A stretch of 53,970 nucleotides of DNA, taken from NCBI GenBank assembly GCA_021298195.1, contig JAJTEQ010000031.1:1-53970 (forward strand), written 5' to 3'. This DNA comes from Ilumatobacteraceae bacterium. GTDB lineage: Bacteria; Actinomycetota; Acidimicrobiia; Acidimicrobiales; Ilumatobacteraceae. How positions within the stretch are numbered: the stretch's first letter is position 1; each line of letters starts with the position of its first letter. Under the pieces are notes generated by a model. It was not told where the DNA came from and made no database searches. It saw only the letters and a program-made list of their open reading frames with translations. Below are positions 25,196 through 35,602 of the stretch, piece after piece. Position numbers and translations under genes: made by a program.

Positions 25196-26633
25196 AGTTC
25201 AGCGCCAGATCGATGAGCAATCGGGTTCCGAAGCCCGTCGCGCCACGGCTGAGCCAGCCATCGTCACCGTCGACACTCATGGGGCCGGCGATGTCGAGGT
25301 GCGCCCACGGAACGTCGCCGGTGAACTCGGCCAGGAAGAGCGCCGCCGTGATCGCTCCGGCGTAGGGACCACCGATGTTGCGCATGTCGGCCACGTTCGA
25401 ATCGAGCAGACGTCGGTAGTCGCGCTCGAGCGGCAACTGCCACACCGGCTCGTCGGCGCGACCCGCCGAGTTCTTCACCTGATCGATGAACGCATCGTTG
25501 GTTCCGAGCACGCCGGCGATCTTGGTACCGAGTGCGGCCATGCAGGCTCCGGTGAGGGTCGCGATGTCGACCATGGCATCGGGCTTGGTCTCCACGCCGA
25601 GCGACAAGCCATCGGCCAGCACCAAGCGACCCTCGGCGTCGGTGTTGTGGATCTCAGCGGTCTTGCCGTTGCGGAACGTGAGGACGTCACCCATGGCGAC
25701 CGCGCTTCCCGACGGACGGTTGTCGGTGCACATCAGGTAGCCGGTGACCTTGGTGCGGCAGCGCAGAGCCTTCAGCGCGCTCATCGCCGACAACACCGCG
25801 GCCGCGCCCGACATGTCCATCTTCATGTTGGCGTGGCTGGCGTCGCTCGGCTTCAAACTGATTCCACCGGAGTCGTAGGTGATGCCCTTGCCCACCATGA
25901 CGAGGTGGCCCGTTGCACCGGCGGGCGAATACGTCAGTTTCACCATGCGCGCCGGTTCGGTGGAGCCCCGGTTGACGCCGAGCAATCCGCCACAACCCAT
26001 GACGGCCAACTTGTCGTTGTCGAACACCTCGACCTCGAGGCCGGATTCCTTGGCCATGGCCACCGCGCGATCGGCGAGCATTCGTGCGGTCAGGTACGCC
26101 GGCGGGGTGTTGGCCAGATCACGGGCGGTCCACGCGGCCGCCGAGGTCGTGCGACCACGCTCGACTCCGGCATCACAACCCTTGGCCCGCGAGCCCGTGG
26201 CCACGAGAGAAAGCGTGACCGCCGGGTTCTCGACACCGGACTTGAGGTCGGTGTACCGGTACGACGCCAACACGAAACCTTCCACCGCGGCCTGCGCCGC
26301 CGAACGGGCATCGAGCGAGACCGAATCCACGAGCGTGGTGGCCACCGAGGCGCGGCGCGACGCCGCACGGGCGAGCGCCGCGGCCGAGCGGCGAACCGTC
26401 GCCGCGGTCGCCTTGCGCGGATCACCGATGCCCACCGCGATGACGGTCGGACCCGACGACGACGGCACGGTCAGCGTTTGGCCCACCTTGCCGTCGAAAC
26501 CGTGCGCGGTCAGCGCGGCACGAGACAAACCCAGCTGCCGCGGCACGGCTCCGGTGGTTCCCACCGGCACACCGATCACCTCGACGGTCTTGGGGATGGA
26601 TCGGACGGACTCGACGGTGACGTTGTTGGCCAT
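25176..26633 (-). CDS. pepA: Leucyl aminopeptidase (M17)
   Basis: This 485-aa protein has the N-terminal macro-like domain and the C-terminal M17 catalytic domain. GKGITYDSGGISLKP carries the first metal ligands, MKMDMSGAAAVL adds another, and NTDAEGRLVLADGL is the family signature with the catalytic Arg. The ending DVPWAHLDIAGP and SRGATGFGTRLL is also typical. It releases N-terminal residues from peptides in the cytoplasm using two metal ions. The ATG at 26633 follows a TAAACT box by 6 nt. The M. tuberculosis relative pepB lies near dlaT, lipB and lipA, and here the gene is again in the same region, though 12 kb away. The 3' end overlaps the 24692 gene by 20 bp. Confidence 0.94.
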   Translation of the reverse strand: MANNVTVESVRSIPKTVEVIGVPVGTTGAVPRQLGLSRAALTAHGFDGKVGQTLTVPSSSGPTVIAVGIGDPRKATAATVRRSAAALARAASRRASVATTLVDSVSLDARSAAQAAVEGFVLASYRYTDLKSGVENPAVTLSLVATGSRAKGCDAGVERGRTTSAAAWTARDLANTPPAYLTARMLADRAVAMAKESGLEVEVFDNDKLAVMGCGGLLGVNRGSTEPARMVKLTYSPAGATGHLVMVGKGITYDSGGISLKPSDASHANMKMDMSGAAAVLSAMSALKALRCRTKVTGYLMCTDNRPSGSAVAMGDVLTFRNGKTAEIHNTDAEGRLVLADGLSLGVETKPDAMVDIATLTGACMAALGTKIAGVLGTNDAFIDQVKNSAGRADEPVWQLPLERDYRRLLDSNVADMRNIGGPYAGAITAALFLAEFTGDVPWAHLDIAGPMSVDGDDGWLSRGATGFGTRLLIDLALNFTKPKR

Positions 26634-26639
26634 GGGCCG

Positions 26640-26645
26640 AGTTTA
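26640..26645 (-). promoter_or_regulatory. -10 box for pepA
   Basis: TAAACT on the minus strand ends 6 nt before the pepA ATG. Confidence 0.45.
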
Positions 26646-26667
26646 GTGATCGCGGTGCGAGCCCGAC

Positions 26668-27216
26668 TCAGATGACGTCACGAACCGGTAGGGATTCGCC
26701 CTCTTGCCAACGAGCCATGGTCCAGAGCAAGTCGGAAAGACGGTTCAGATACGGCACCACGTGTGACGGCGGCGGGGCCGCCATCAAGGCGTGTCGTTCG
26801 GCGCGGCGCACGACGGTGCGCGCGACGTCGAGCCATCCCGACACCTTGTTGCCCCCGGGGACCACGAATTCGGTGGGACGATCGAAGCGGGTGTCGAGTT
26901 CGTCGATCATCTTCTCGAGACGATCGACCATTCCGGATTCCACGCAGGTCACACCGGGGTCGAGTTTCGAGCGGTTCTCCGGAAGTGTGGCCAACTCGGC
27001 CATGAGCACCCACAGGTCCCGCATGATCGGAATGAGCAAGGACTCCAACTCCGAGCCGGCCCCGGATTCGGCGCGAGCCATGCCGATGACCGCCTGAGCC
27101 TCGTCGACGGTGCCGTAGGCCCGCGGAAGTTGGCTGTCCTTGGGAACACGTCCCCCGTAGAAGAGACCGGTGGTGCCGTCATCACCTTCTCGGGTATACA
27201 CACGCACCTTGGCCAC
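26668..27216 (-). CDS. ATP:cob(I)alamin adenosyltransferase (PduO type)
   Basis: This 182-aa protein converts cob(I)alamin and ATP to adenosylcobalamin, the cofactor of methylmalonyl-CoA mutase. The N-terminal ATP-binding motif TREGDDGTTGLFYGGRVPK, the middle RAYGTVDEAQAVIG and the C-terminal ARTVVRRAERHA, then NRLSDLLWTMAR, are the three conserved blocks of the PduO family. A longer frame starts 93 bp upstream, but a TAGCGT box exactly 7 nt before the GTG at 27216 and the start of family similarity fix the shorter form. It lies 34 bp upstream of pepA on the same strand; pepA has its own box. The mutase subunit it would serve is encoded about 6 kb away. Confidence 0.93.
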   Translation of the reverse strand: MAKVRVYTREGDDGTTGLFYGGRVPKDSQLPRAYGTVDEAQAVIGMARAESGAGSELESLLIPIMRDLWVLMAELATLPENRSKLDPGVTCVESGMVDRLEKMIDELDTRFDRPTEFVVPGGNKVSGWLDVARTVVRRAERHALMAAPPPSHVVPYLNRLSDLLWTMARWQEGESLPVRDVI

Positions 27217-27223
27217 GTCGGAG

Positions 27224-27229
27224 ACGCTA
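27224..27229 (-). promoter_or_regulatory. -10 box for the adenosyltransferase gene
   Basis: TAGCGT on the minus strand ends 7 nt before the GTG at 27216. Confidence 0.55.
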
Positions 27230-27314
27230 CAAGGGTGTGACCGATGACGAGAGGTCAGAACCGGCAAACACACGCGAAAACCCGATGAACCTTCGGTCAC
27301 ACGCCGCATAGGGG

Positions 27315-27320
27315 TAGCGT
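27315..27320 (+). promoter_or_regulatory. -10 box upstream of the first metH start
   Basis: TAGCGT ends 7 nt before the ATG at 27328, which begins an out-of-frame copy of the metH start. In the second copy the matching bases (27380-27385) read AAGCGT, so the key first T is lost there. No cobalamin riboswitch is apparent in 27230-27314. Confidence 0.5.
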
Positions 27321-27445
27321 TTCCTCGATGTCCCGACAGCCCTATCTCGACGCGATCAACGAACGGGTCATCGTCTTCGAAGCGTTTCCTCGATGTCCCG
27401 ACAGCCCTATCTCGACGCGATCAACGAACGGGTCATCGTCTTCGA
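27316..27445. repeat. Perfect 65-bp tandem duplication over the metH start
   Basis: Bases 27316-27380 and 27381-27445 are identical. The unit holds most of the promoter box, the start codon and the first 17 codons of metH. Since 65 is not a multiple of 3, the first ATG is out of frame with the rest of metH. The exact identity means the event is very recent or an assembly artefact. Confidence 0.95.
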
Positions 27446-27540
27446 TGGCGCCTTCGGGACGTTCGTGCAGGGACTCGATCTCGGGCCCGACGACTTCGGC
27501 GGCGCGTCACTCGAAGGGTGTAACGAGATGCTCTGCTTGA
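27328..27540 (+). other. Out-of-frame upstream reading frame made by the metH duplication
   Basis: Translation from the first ATG gives 70 residues. The first 17 equal the MetH N-terminus; the rest is a shifted frame ending at 27540, inside metH. The peptide has no expected function. It matters because this ATG, not the metH ATG at 27393, has the best promoter spacing, so ribosomes on a leaderless transcript would enter the wrong frame. Confidence 0.6.
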
Positions 27541-30500
27541 CGCGTCCCGACGTCATCCGACGGATGCACTCGGCCTTCCTCGACGTGGGCGTCGACGCGT
27601 TGGAGACCGCCAGCTTCGGAAGCTTCTCCACGGTGCTCACCGAGTACGACATCCCCGAGCAGGCGTACGAATTGAACGTGGCCGCCGCTCGTCTGGCCCG
27701 CGAGACGGCGAACGACTACGAGTCCGACGGTCGCTCGCGTTACGTCGCCGGATCCATCGGACCCGGCACCAAGTTGCCGAGTCTCGGTCACATTCGTTTC
27801 GCCGAACTGCGCGACGCGTACGTCGAACAGGCACGGGGCTTGTTGGTCGGCGGCGTCGACCTCTTCCTCATCGAGACCTGCATGGACCTGTTGCAGATCA
27901 AGGCCGCGATGATCGCCTGTCGCCGCGCCATGGCCGCCGAGGGTCGCGAGGTGCCCATCCAGGTGCAGGTCACCATGGAGACCACCGGACGCATGTTGGT
28001 CGGATCAGAGATCGGAGCCGCGCTCACCGCGATCGGTGCGATGCGACCCGACGTGTTCGGAATCAACTGCGCCACCGGACCGGCCGAGATGCAGGAACAC
28101 CTGCGCTATCTCAGTCAGTACGCGACCATGCCCATCAGCGTGTTGCCGAACGCCGGGCTTCCGAGCGTCGTCGACGGACGCACGCACTACGACCTCACCC
28201 CCGAGAAACTGGCCGAGTTCCATCGCCATCACGTCACCGATCTCGGCATCGGCGTGGTGGGTGGCTGTTGTGGCACCACCCCGGCGCACCTGAAGGCCGT
28301 CGTCGACGCGGTGCGCGGGCTCGCGGCCCCCCGCCGCACGGCCCTGATCGAGCCGAGCGTGTCGTCCATCTACTCGTCGGTGCCCGTGAAGCAGGACAAC
28401 TCGTTCCTCATCATCGGTGAGCGCACGAACACCAACGGTTCGAAAGCCTTCCGTGACGCCATGATCGCCGGCGACTGGGACAACTGCACCAAGATGGCCA
28501 CCGAGCAGATCCGCGAGGGCGCGCACGTTCTCGACGTGTGCGTCGACTACGTGGGTCGCGACGGCGTGGTCGACATGGACGAGATCGCCTCACGCTTCGG
28601 CACCCAAGCCAGTGTTCCCCTCGTGCTCGACTCCACCGAGCCCCAGGTGATGGAGGCCGGACTCATGCACATCGGCGGCCGGGCCATCTTGAACTCGGCC
28701 AACCTCGAGGACGGCGAGGAACCGGGCAGTCGTCTCGACCGCGTGTTCTCGCTCGCTCGCGAGTACGGCTGCGCGGTGGTGTGCTTGTTGATCGACGAGA
28801 AGGGCCAAGCCCGCGACGTCGAGTGGAAATTGGAGATCGCCCATCGTCTGCACCGAATCGCGGTCGATCGGTACGGACTGACCGCCAGCGACCTCATCTT
28901 CGATGCCCTCACGTTTCCGTTGTCGACCGGCGACGACGATCTGCGCCTCGACGCCCAACACACCATCGACGCGATTCGGCGCATCAAAGCCGAGATCCCC
29001 GGTTGTTTCACCACGCTCGGAGTGTCCAACGTCAGCTTCGGTCTGAAGCCCTCCGCCCGCCATGCGCTGAACAGCGTGTTCCTGCACGAGTGCGTGTCGG
29101 CCGGGCTCGATTCCGCGATCGTGCACGCCGGCAAGATCGTGCCCCTGGCTCGCATGCCCGAGGAGCACAAGCAGATCTGTCTCGACCTCATCTACGACCG
29201 GCGCACAGGCGACTACGACCCGCTGAAGAAGTTGCTGGAGGTCTTCGCCGACGTCAACACGGTGGCCACGGTGCGCGAGGACCGCTCGGGTTGGAGCGTC
29301 GAACAGTTGCTGAAGCAACGCATCATCGACGGCGACCGTGAGGGCCTGACCGACGAACTCGACGCGGCGATGGCCGGTGGACTCGCTCCGCTCACCATCG
29401 TCAACGACATCCTCCTCGACGGCATGAAGGTCGTCGGCGAGCTCTTCGGTTCGGGCCAGATGCAGTTGCCCTTCGTTCTGCAGAGCGCCGAGACCATGAA
29501 GGCCGCCGTGGCACACCTCGAGCCGCACATGGACAAGGTCGCGGGCTCGTCGTCCAAGGGCAAGTTGGTGTTGGCCACCGTCAAGGGCGACGTGCACGAC
29601 ATCGGCAAGAACCTGGTCGACATCATCTGCACCAACAACGGCTACGAGGTGCACAACCTGGGCATCAAGATCCCCATCTCCGAGATGGTGCAGAAGGTTA
29701 AGGAAGTGGGTGCCGACGCGCTCGGCATGAGCGGTTTGCTCGTGAAGAGCACCCTCATCATGCGCGAGAACCTGATGGAGATGAACGACCTGGGTCTCGC
29801 CGACGTGCCGGTGCTGCTCGGCGGTGCCGCCCTCACTCGCACCTACGTGGAGAAGGATCTGCGCGAGGTCTACAACGGTCGGGTCTTCTACGGTCGCGAC
29901 GCGTTCGAGGGTCTCAGCACCCTCGACAAGTTGATGGAGATGAAGCGCTCCGGGTCCGATGATCCCGACTTCGGCCGTGTGCCCTCGGGTCGCGTGCTGC
30001 CGGCTCGTTCGGGTGCCACCAAGGAAGCGGTGGAGGTCCCGGCGCGTTCACCCGAGGTCGCCGCCGACAACACCGTGTTCGAACCGCCGTTCCTCGGCAC
30101 CCGCATCGTGAAGGGCATCCCCCTCGACGACATCGTCCAGTACGTGAACGAGACCGCTTTATTCCGCAACCAATGGCAGTTCCGTCCCGAGGGTGACGAA
30201 ACCGACGAGGACTTCAAGACCCGCCTGCGCGCCCGACTGCGCGTGGAACTGGCCGAGGCCAAGGCCGCCGGATTCCTCGTGCCGCAGGTGGTGTACGGCT
30301 ACTTCTGCGTCAACTCCGACGGCGACGACCTCGTGGTGTGGAGCGACGCCTCGCGCACCACCGAGATCGAACGCTTCCACTACCCACGCCAGAGCGAATC
30401 ACCGTTCATGTGCATCGCCGACTTCTTCCGAGCCGTCGACCAGGGTCCGGATTACGCGGCTTTCCACATCGTCACCATGGGAAACGCCGTCAGCGAGGAA

Positions 30501-30776
30501 GCGGCCCGACTGTTCGCGGCGAACGAGTACCAGAAGTACATGATCGTGCACGGTCTCGGCGTGGAGATGGCCGAGGCCCTCGCCGAGTTGTGGCACAAGC
30601 GCATCCGCGAGGAATGGGGCGATCTGGAGGACAACGCCACCGTGGCCCGACTTCTGGAAGCCGGACGGCTGGGCATCCAGGTCAGCGAGGAGACGGGCTG
30701 GCAGTACCAGCCCGAACAGACCACCTCGGCGATCATCTGCCACCATCCGCAGGCCAAGTACTTCGTCGCCCGCTGA
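27393..30776 (+). CDS. metH: Cobalamin-dependent methionine synthase
   Basis: This 1127-aa enzyme transfers a methyl group from 5-methyltetrahydrofolate through cobalamin to homocysteine. Four modules are visible. The homocysteine domain (about 1-310) has zinc ligands in GINCATGPAEM and GGCCGTTPAHL. The pterin domain (about 325-590) contains IIGERTNTNGSKAFRD. The cobalamin domain (about 620-870) contains KGDVHDIGKNLV, with the cobalt ligand His735. A C-terminal SAM activation domain starts near 890 (FEPPFLGTRIVKGIPL). It is about 100 residues shorter than E. coli MetH. The start at 27393 is the only ATG in frame with this N-terminus; it lies in the second copy of a 65-bp duplication and lacks both a Shine-Dalgarno sequence and an intact promoter box, so expression may be impaired. 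Confidence 0.95.
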   Translation: MSRQPYLDAINERVIVFDGAFGTFVQGLDLGPDDFGGASLEGCNEMLCLTRPDVIRRMHSAFLDVGVDALETASFGSFSTVLTEYDIPEQAYELNVAAARLARETANDYESDGRSRYVAGSIGPGTKLPSLGHIRFAELRDAYVEQARGLLVGGVDLFLIETCMDLLQIKAAMIACRRAMAAEGREVPIQVQVTMETTGRMLVGSEIGAALTAIGAMRPDVFGINCATGPAEMQEHLRYLSQYATMPISVLPNAGLPSVVDGRTHYDLTPEKLAEFHRHHVTDLGIGVVGGCCGTTPAHLKAVVDAVRGLAAPRRTALIEPSVSSIYSSVPVKQDNSFLIIGERTNTNGSKAFRDAMIAGDWDNCTKMATEQIREGAHVLDVCVDYVGRDGVVDMDEIASRFGTQASVPLVLDSTEPQVMEAGLMHIGGRAILNSANLEDGEEPGSRLDRVFSLAREYGCAVVCLLIDEKGQARDVEWKLEIAHRLHRIAVDRYGLTASDLIFDALTFPLSTGDDDLRLDAQHTIDAIRRIKAEIPGCFTTLGVSNVSFGLKPSARHALNSVFLHECVSAGLDSAIVHAGKIVPLARMPEEHKQICLDLIYDRRTGDYDPLKKLLEVFADVNTVATVREDRSGWSVEQLLKQRIIDGDREGLTDELDAAMAGGLAPLTIVNDILLDGMKVVGELFGSGQMQLPFVLQSAETMKAAVAHLEPHMDKVAGSSSKGKLVLATVKGDVHDIGKNLVDIICTNNGYEVHNLGIKIPISEMVQKVKEVGADALGMSGLLVKSTLIMRENLMEMNDLGLADVPVLLGGAALTRTYVEKDLREVYNGRVFYGRDAFEGLSTLDKLMEMKRSGSDDPDFGRVPSGRVLPARSGATKEAVEVPARSPEVAADNTVFEPPFLGTRIVKGIPLDDIVQYVNETALFRNQWQFRPEGDETDEDFKTRLRARLRVELAEAKAAGFLVPQVVYGYFCVNSDGDDLVVWSDASRTTEIERFHYPRQSESPFMCIADFFRAVDQGPDYAAFHIVTMGNAVSEEAARLFAANEYQKYMIVHGLGVEMAEALAELWHKRIREEWGDLEDNATVARLLEAGRLGIQVSEETGWQYQPEQTTSAIICHHPQAKYFVAR

Positions 30777-30798
30777 CCATCGACCTGACTCACGGGTG

Positions 30799-30804
30799 TT
30801 GAAT
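30799..30804 (+). promoter_or_regulatory. Possible -10 box for the YceI gene
   Basis: TTGAAT ends 7 nt before the ATG at 30812. It overlaps another in-frame ATG at 30803, which is why the later start is preferred. Confidence 0.4.
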
Positions 30805-30811
30805 GTCGGTC

Positions 30812-31555
30812 ATGAAGAAGTGGATCGTTCGGGCCGTCGTTCTCGCCGTCGTGGGTGTCGGTCTCGTGTACGGCGGGATCCTGCTGTGGACCAAGGTGAT
30901 CGATCCCCCGGAGGATCGCTTCGACTCCGCTGACCTCGCAGCCGTCGTCGACGTCACCACGACCGGCCTCGAGGCGGCGAGTTCCACGACCATTGCCGAC
31001 GCCCCGACCACGCCGTCGACTCCCTCCGACGACGAACTCTCGGGATCGTGGACGGCGACCACCGGCTCCGAAGTCGGATACCGCGTGAAGGAGGTCCTCG
31101 GCGGCGTCGACACCGAAGGCGTCGGCCGCACCGACGCGGTCACCGGCACCTTGGTCATCCGAGGAACCACCATCACGGAAACCACCTTCGAGGTCGAGGT
31201 CGCCACCATCACGAGCGACAGCACCCGACGCGACTCTCAGTTCGCCGGACCGATCATGGAGACCTCGATTCACCCCACGGCATCGTTCCGATTGACGCAA
31301 CCGATCGAACTCGGCTCCGTCCCCGCGCCGGGTGCCACGATCACCGCCGTCGCCACGGGGGAACTCACCTTGCACGGAGTCACGCGTGACGTCTCCTTCG
31401 AGGTGAGCGCACGCATGGAGAACGGAGTGATCGGAGTGCTGGGCAGTATCGAGATCCGCTTCGCCGACTACGACATCGACAACCCGTCCAACGGTTTCGT
31501 CACCACCGGCGACGACGGTCTCATCGAATTCGTGCTGGCCTTCGCGCGCGCCTGA
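30812..31555 (+). CDS. YceI domain protein, membrane-anchored
   Basis: This 247-aa protein begins with a basic N-terminus and one hydrophobic helix (about residues 4-25, ending before KVIDPPEDRF). A Thr/Ser/Pro-rich linker leads to a YceI domain of about 170 residues: SWTATTGSEVGYRVKEVLGG, DSQFAGPIMETSIHPTASF and GELTLHGVTRDVSFEVSA are the family's recurring motifs. YceI domains form lipocalin-like barrels that bind polyisoprenoids or other amphiphiles, and this one should face the outside of the membrane. It is 35 bp downstream of metH but has its own promoter-like box. An in-frame ATG at 30803 would add three residues. It is convergent with the ABC exporter genes. Confidence 0.87.
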   Translation: MKKWIVRAVVLAVVGVGLVYGGILLWTKVIDPPEDRFDSADLAAVVDVTTTGLEAASSTTIADAPTTPSTPSDDELSGSWTATTGSEVGYRVKEVLGGVDTEGVGRTDAVTGTLVIRGTTITETTFEVEVATITSDSTRRDSQFAGPIMETSIHPTASFRLTQPIELGSVPAPGATITAVATGELTLHGVTRDVSFEVSARMENGVIGVLGSIEIRFADYDIDNPSNGFVTTGDDGLIEFVLAFARA

Positions 31556-31567
31556 GCGTCGCGAACG

Positions 31568-33367
31568 TCAGTGGGGCTGACTGGCTTCCCACGCCGAGGC
31601 CAACGCCGCGTAGCGGCCGCCGAGAGTCACCAACTGATCGTGTGAGCCGAGTTCGACCAACTCGCCGTGATCGACGACCGCGATGCGATCGGCTCGGCGC
31701 ACGGTCGACAACCGATGCGCCACCACGATCACGGTGCGCCCGTTCATCAGGCTCTCGAGGGCGTGCTCGACGACCGCTTCCGTGCCGGGATCGAGGTTCG
31801 ACGTGGCCTCGTCGAGCACCAACACCGCGGGATCCACCAACGCGGCGCGAGCCAAGGCCACCAGTTGGCGCTCGCCCGCCGACAACCGCGACCCCCGCTC
31901 GCGAACCTCGGTGTCCAGACCCTCGGGGAAGTCCGCGAAGCGCTCGAGGGCTCCGATGGAGGCCAGTGCTCGCTCGACCTCGGCGTCGGTGGCGGTCGGA
32001 CGCGCGATGCGAACGTTCTCGCGAATGGTGCCGCCGAAGCAGAAGCCCTCTTGGGGCACCACCACGATGCGACGGCGCAGGTCGCTCATCGATGACTGCC
32101 GCAGATCGACACCGCCGAAGCTCACCGTGCCGCACGTGCCGTCCGCCATGCTGGGGTCGTAGAGACGGGCCATCAACTTGGCCAAGGTGGACTTTCCGGC
32201 ACCCGTCGGACCCACCAACGCCAATCGCTCTCCGTCGGCCACCGTGATGGAGACGCCACGTAACGCCGGACGGTCCGCGGTCTCGTAGGAGAACGTCACG
32301 TCGACGACGTCGATGGCGCCACGCGCGGGCAACGGCGTGGGGTGCTCCACCTCGTCGACGTCGGGCTTGGCGTCGACGATGAGGAACAACTTGTGCAACG
32401 CCGCGGTAGACGATTGCACGGTGTTGTAGAGCTGACTCAATTGTTGGACCGGGTCGAAGAGATTGGCGAGCAGCAGGATGAACGCCGTGACGGTGCCGAT
32501 GCTGACCGCGTCACGATGCACCAACCAACCGCCGATACCGATGATCGCTCCGGTCGCGGCGATGCCGGCGAACTCGACCAGGCCGAAGTACCAGGTGCTC
32601 ACCTTCACGCTGTGCATGTGCGAGTCGAAAAGCGCCCGGTTCGTGGAGTGGAACCGGCGCGAACGGGCGTCCTGCTGTCCGTACGCCTGAATGACCCGAA
32701 CGCCGGTGATTCCCTCCTGGAGCGTCGACAAGTTGTCGCCCACCTTCTCGCGCACGTCCAGATACGCACGATTCGACTGCTTCTGGAATCGCACGGACGC
32801 CAGAACCAGCAACGGCAACACGACCAACGCCACCAGCGCCAATTGCCACGACATCACGAACAGCACGATGACGGCCAACACCAACAGCAGGAACGCCGAC
32901 ACGAACTGCAACAACCCGAACTGGATCAGTTCGCCCATGGACTCGATGTCGTTGGTCATGCGCGAGACCAACACGCCGGCCTTCTCGCGATCGAAGAACG
33001 CCATCGATTGCCGTTGCAGTCGTTCGAACACGGTGAGGCGCAGGGTGCGCAGAAAGCCCTCGCCCGCGCGGTTGATGGCGAGATATTGCAGGCGTCCCAC
33101 GACGTACCCGAACGCGGTGATGCCCAGGTACACGACGATCAACCAGTTCAACACCCGCCCGTTGCCGTCCTCGATCCCGTGATCGATGGCGTAACGCAAC
33201 AGCAACGGTCCCGCCAACGTGACCAGGGTGCTGACGAGAACCAACGTCAGTGCGGAATGCAGGATTCGACGTTGCGGACGCGCCAGGTCGTAGGAACGGC
33301 GCAACGTGCGCAACGTCTGGACGCGGTCGAGGCGATCCTCCTCACTGATGGCGGCCATGCCCCACAT
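31568..33367 (-). CDS. ABC exporter half-transporter with canonical ATPase site
   Basis: This 599-aa protein has a six-helix exporter domain (about 35-320) and a nucleotide-binding domain. Walker A is VGPTGAGKSTLAKLM, the signature motif is LSAGERQLVALARA (one change from LSGGQ), Walker B is VLVLDEATSNLD with the catalytic Glu, and the switch His lies in VVAHRLSTV. The ATG directly follows the stop of the upstream ABC gene, with a GGGGAGG ribosome binding site inside that gene, so the two are co-translated. With its partner, whose Walker B ends in Asp-Asp, it should form a heterodimeric exporter of drugs, lipids or peptides. The substrate is not predictable. Confidence 0.93.
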   Translation of the reverse strand: MWGMAAISEEDRLDRVQTLRTLRRSYDLARPQRRILHSALTLVLVSTLVTLAGPLLLRYAIDHGIEDGNGRVLNWLIVVYLGITAFGYVVGRLQYLAINRAGEGFLRTLRLTVFERLQRQSMAFFDREKAGVLVSRMTNDIESMGELIQFGLLQFVSAFLLLVLAVIVLFVMSWQLALVALVVLPLLVLASVRFQKQSNRAYLDVREKVGDNLSTLQEGITGVRVIQAYGQQDARSRRFHSTNRALFDSHMHSVKVSTWYFGLVEFAGIAATGAIIGIGGWLVHRDAVSIGTVTAFILLLANLFDPVQQLSQLYNTVQSSTAALHKLFLIVDAKPDVDEVEHPTPLPARGAIDVVDVTFSYETADRPALRGVSITVADGERLALVGPTGAGKSTLAKLMARLYDPSMADGTCGTVSFGGVDLRQSSMSDLRRRIVVVPQEGFCFGGTIRENVRIARPTATDAEVERALASIGALERFADFPEGLDTEVRERGSRLSAGERQLVALARAALVDPAVLVLDEATSNLDPGTEAVVEHALESLMNGRTVIVVAHRLSTVRRADRIAVVDHGELVELGSHDQLVTLGGRYAALASAWEASQPH

Positions 33368-35227
<1,860 letters not shown>

Positions 35228-35234
35228 CGTTCCG

Positions 35235-35240
35235 AAACTA
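35235..35240 (-). promoter_or_regulatory. -10 box for the ABC exporter operon
   Basis: TAGTTT on the minus strand ends 7 nt before the GTG at 35227 and lies within the alternative six-codon extension. Confidence 0.45.
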
Positions 35241-35294
35241 CTCACTCACCTCGCGGGGGCACCGGCTCATTCCCTTCGTGCCACACCCCCTCGG

Positions 35295-35300
35295 CAGGCT
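35295..35300 (+). promoter_or_regulatory. Possible -10 box for the 35307 gene
   Basis: CAGGCT ends 6 nt before the ATG at 35307. Spacing fits the local pattern, but the first base differs from T. Confidence 0.35.
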
Positions 35301-35306
35301 GAGGTC

Positions 35307-35582
35307 ATGATCACGAACCAGCCGCACACCCCCGACATGAACATGAGCACCCACGACGAAACATCCGAGAATCACCCCGCCGAGCAACTGACCCTCGAGG
35401 GTTTCGCCGATCCTCGGGTCGGCATCGATCCCCGCTTCATCCTCTCCGACGAAACGTGCCGCATCGGACGCCAATACCTCGCCGAGATGCGTCGGATTCT
35501 GGCGAGCGGCCGGGCGCAGACCGACATCCAGAACGGTCGCGCGACCGCCGCGCAACACGACGGGCGAGCGCAGGCCGCCTGA
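35307..35582 (+). CDS. Small hypothetical protein
   Basis: This 91-aa polar protein starts MITNQPHTPDMNMSTHDETS and is rich in Asp, Glu, Arg and Gln. It has no membrane helix, no cysteine pair and no motif I know; the single cysteine is at about residue 51 (SDETCRIGRQ). Its second half is predicted helical (GRQYLAEMRRILASGRAQTD). The gene lies between the ABC operon and the convergent luciferase-like gene, 20 bp from the latter's stop. Length, codon use like its neighbours and a promoter-like box support a real gene, but it could still be spurious. Confidence 0.5.
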   Translation: MITNQPHTPDMNMSTHDETSENHPAEQLTLEGFADPRVGIDPRFILSDETCRIGRQYLAEMRRILASGRAQTDIQNGRATAAQHDGRAQAA

Positions 35583-35602
35583 CGGAACCCTTCGCGCCGG
35601 CG

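Noticed and set aside
27217-27327. Cobalamin or SAM riboswitch before metH
   Set aside because: The gap is only about 110 bp, is shared with the divergent adenosyltransferase promoter, and shows no B12-box or SAM-type conserved core.
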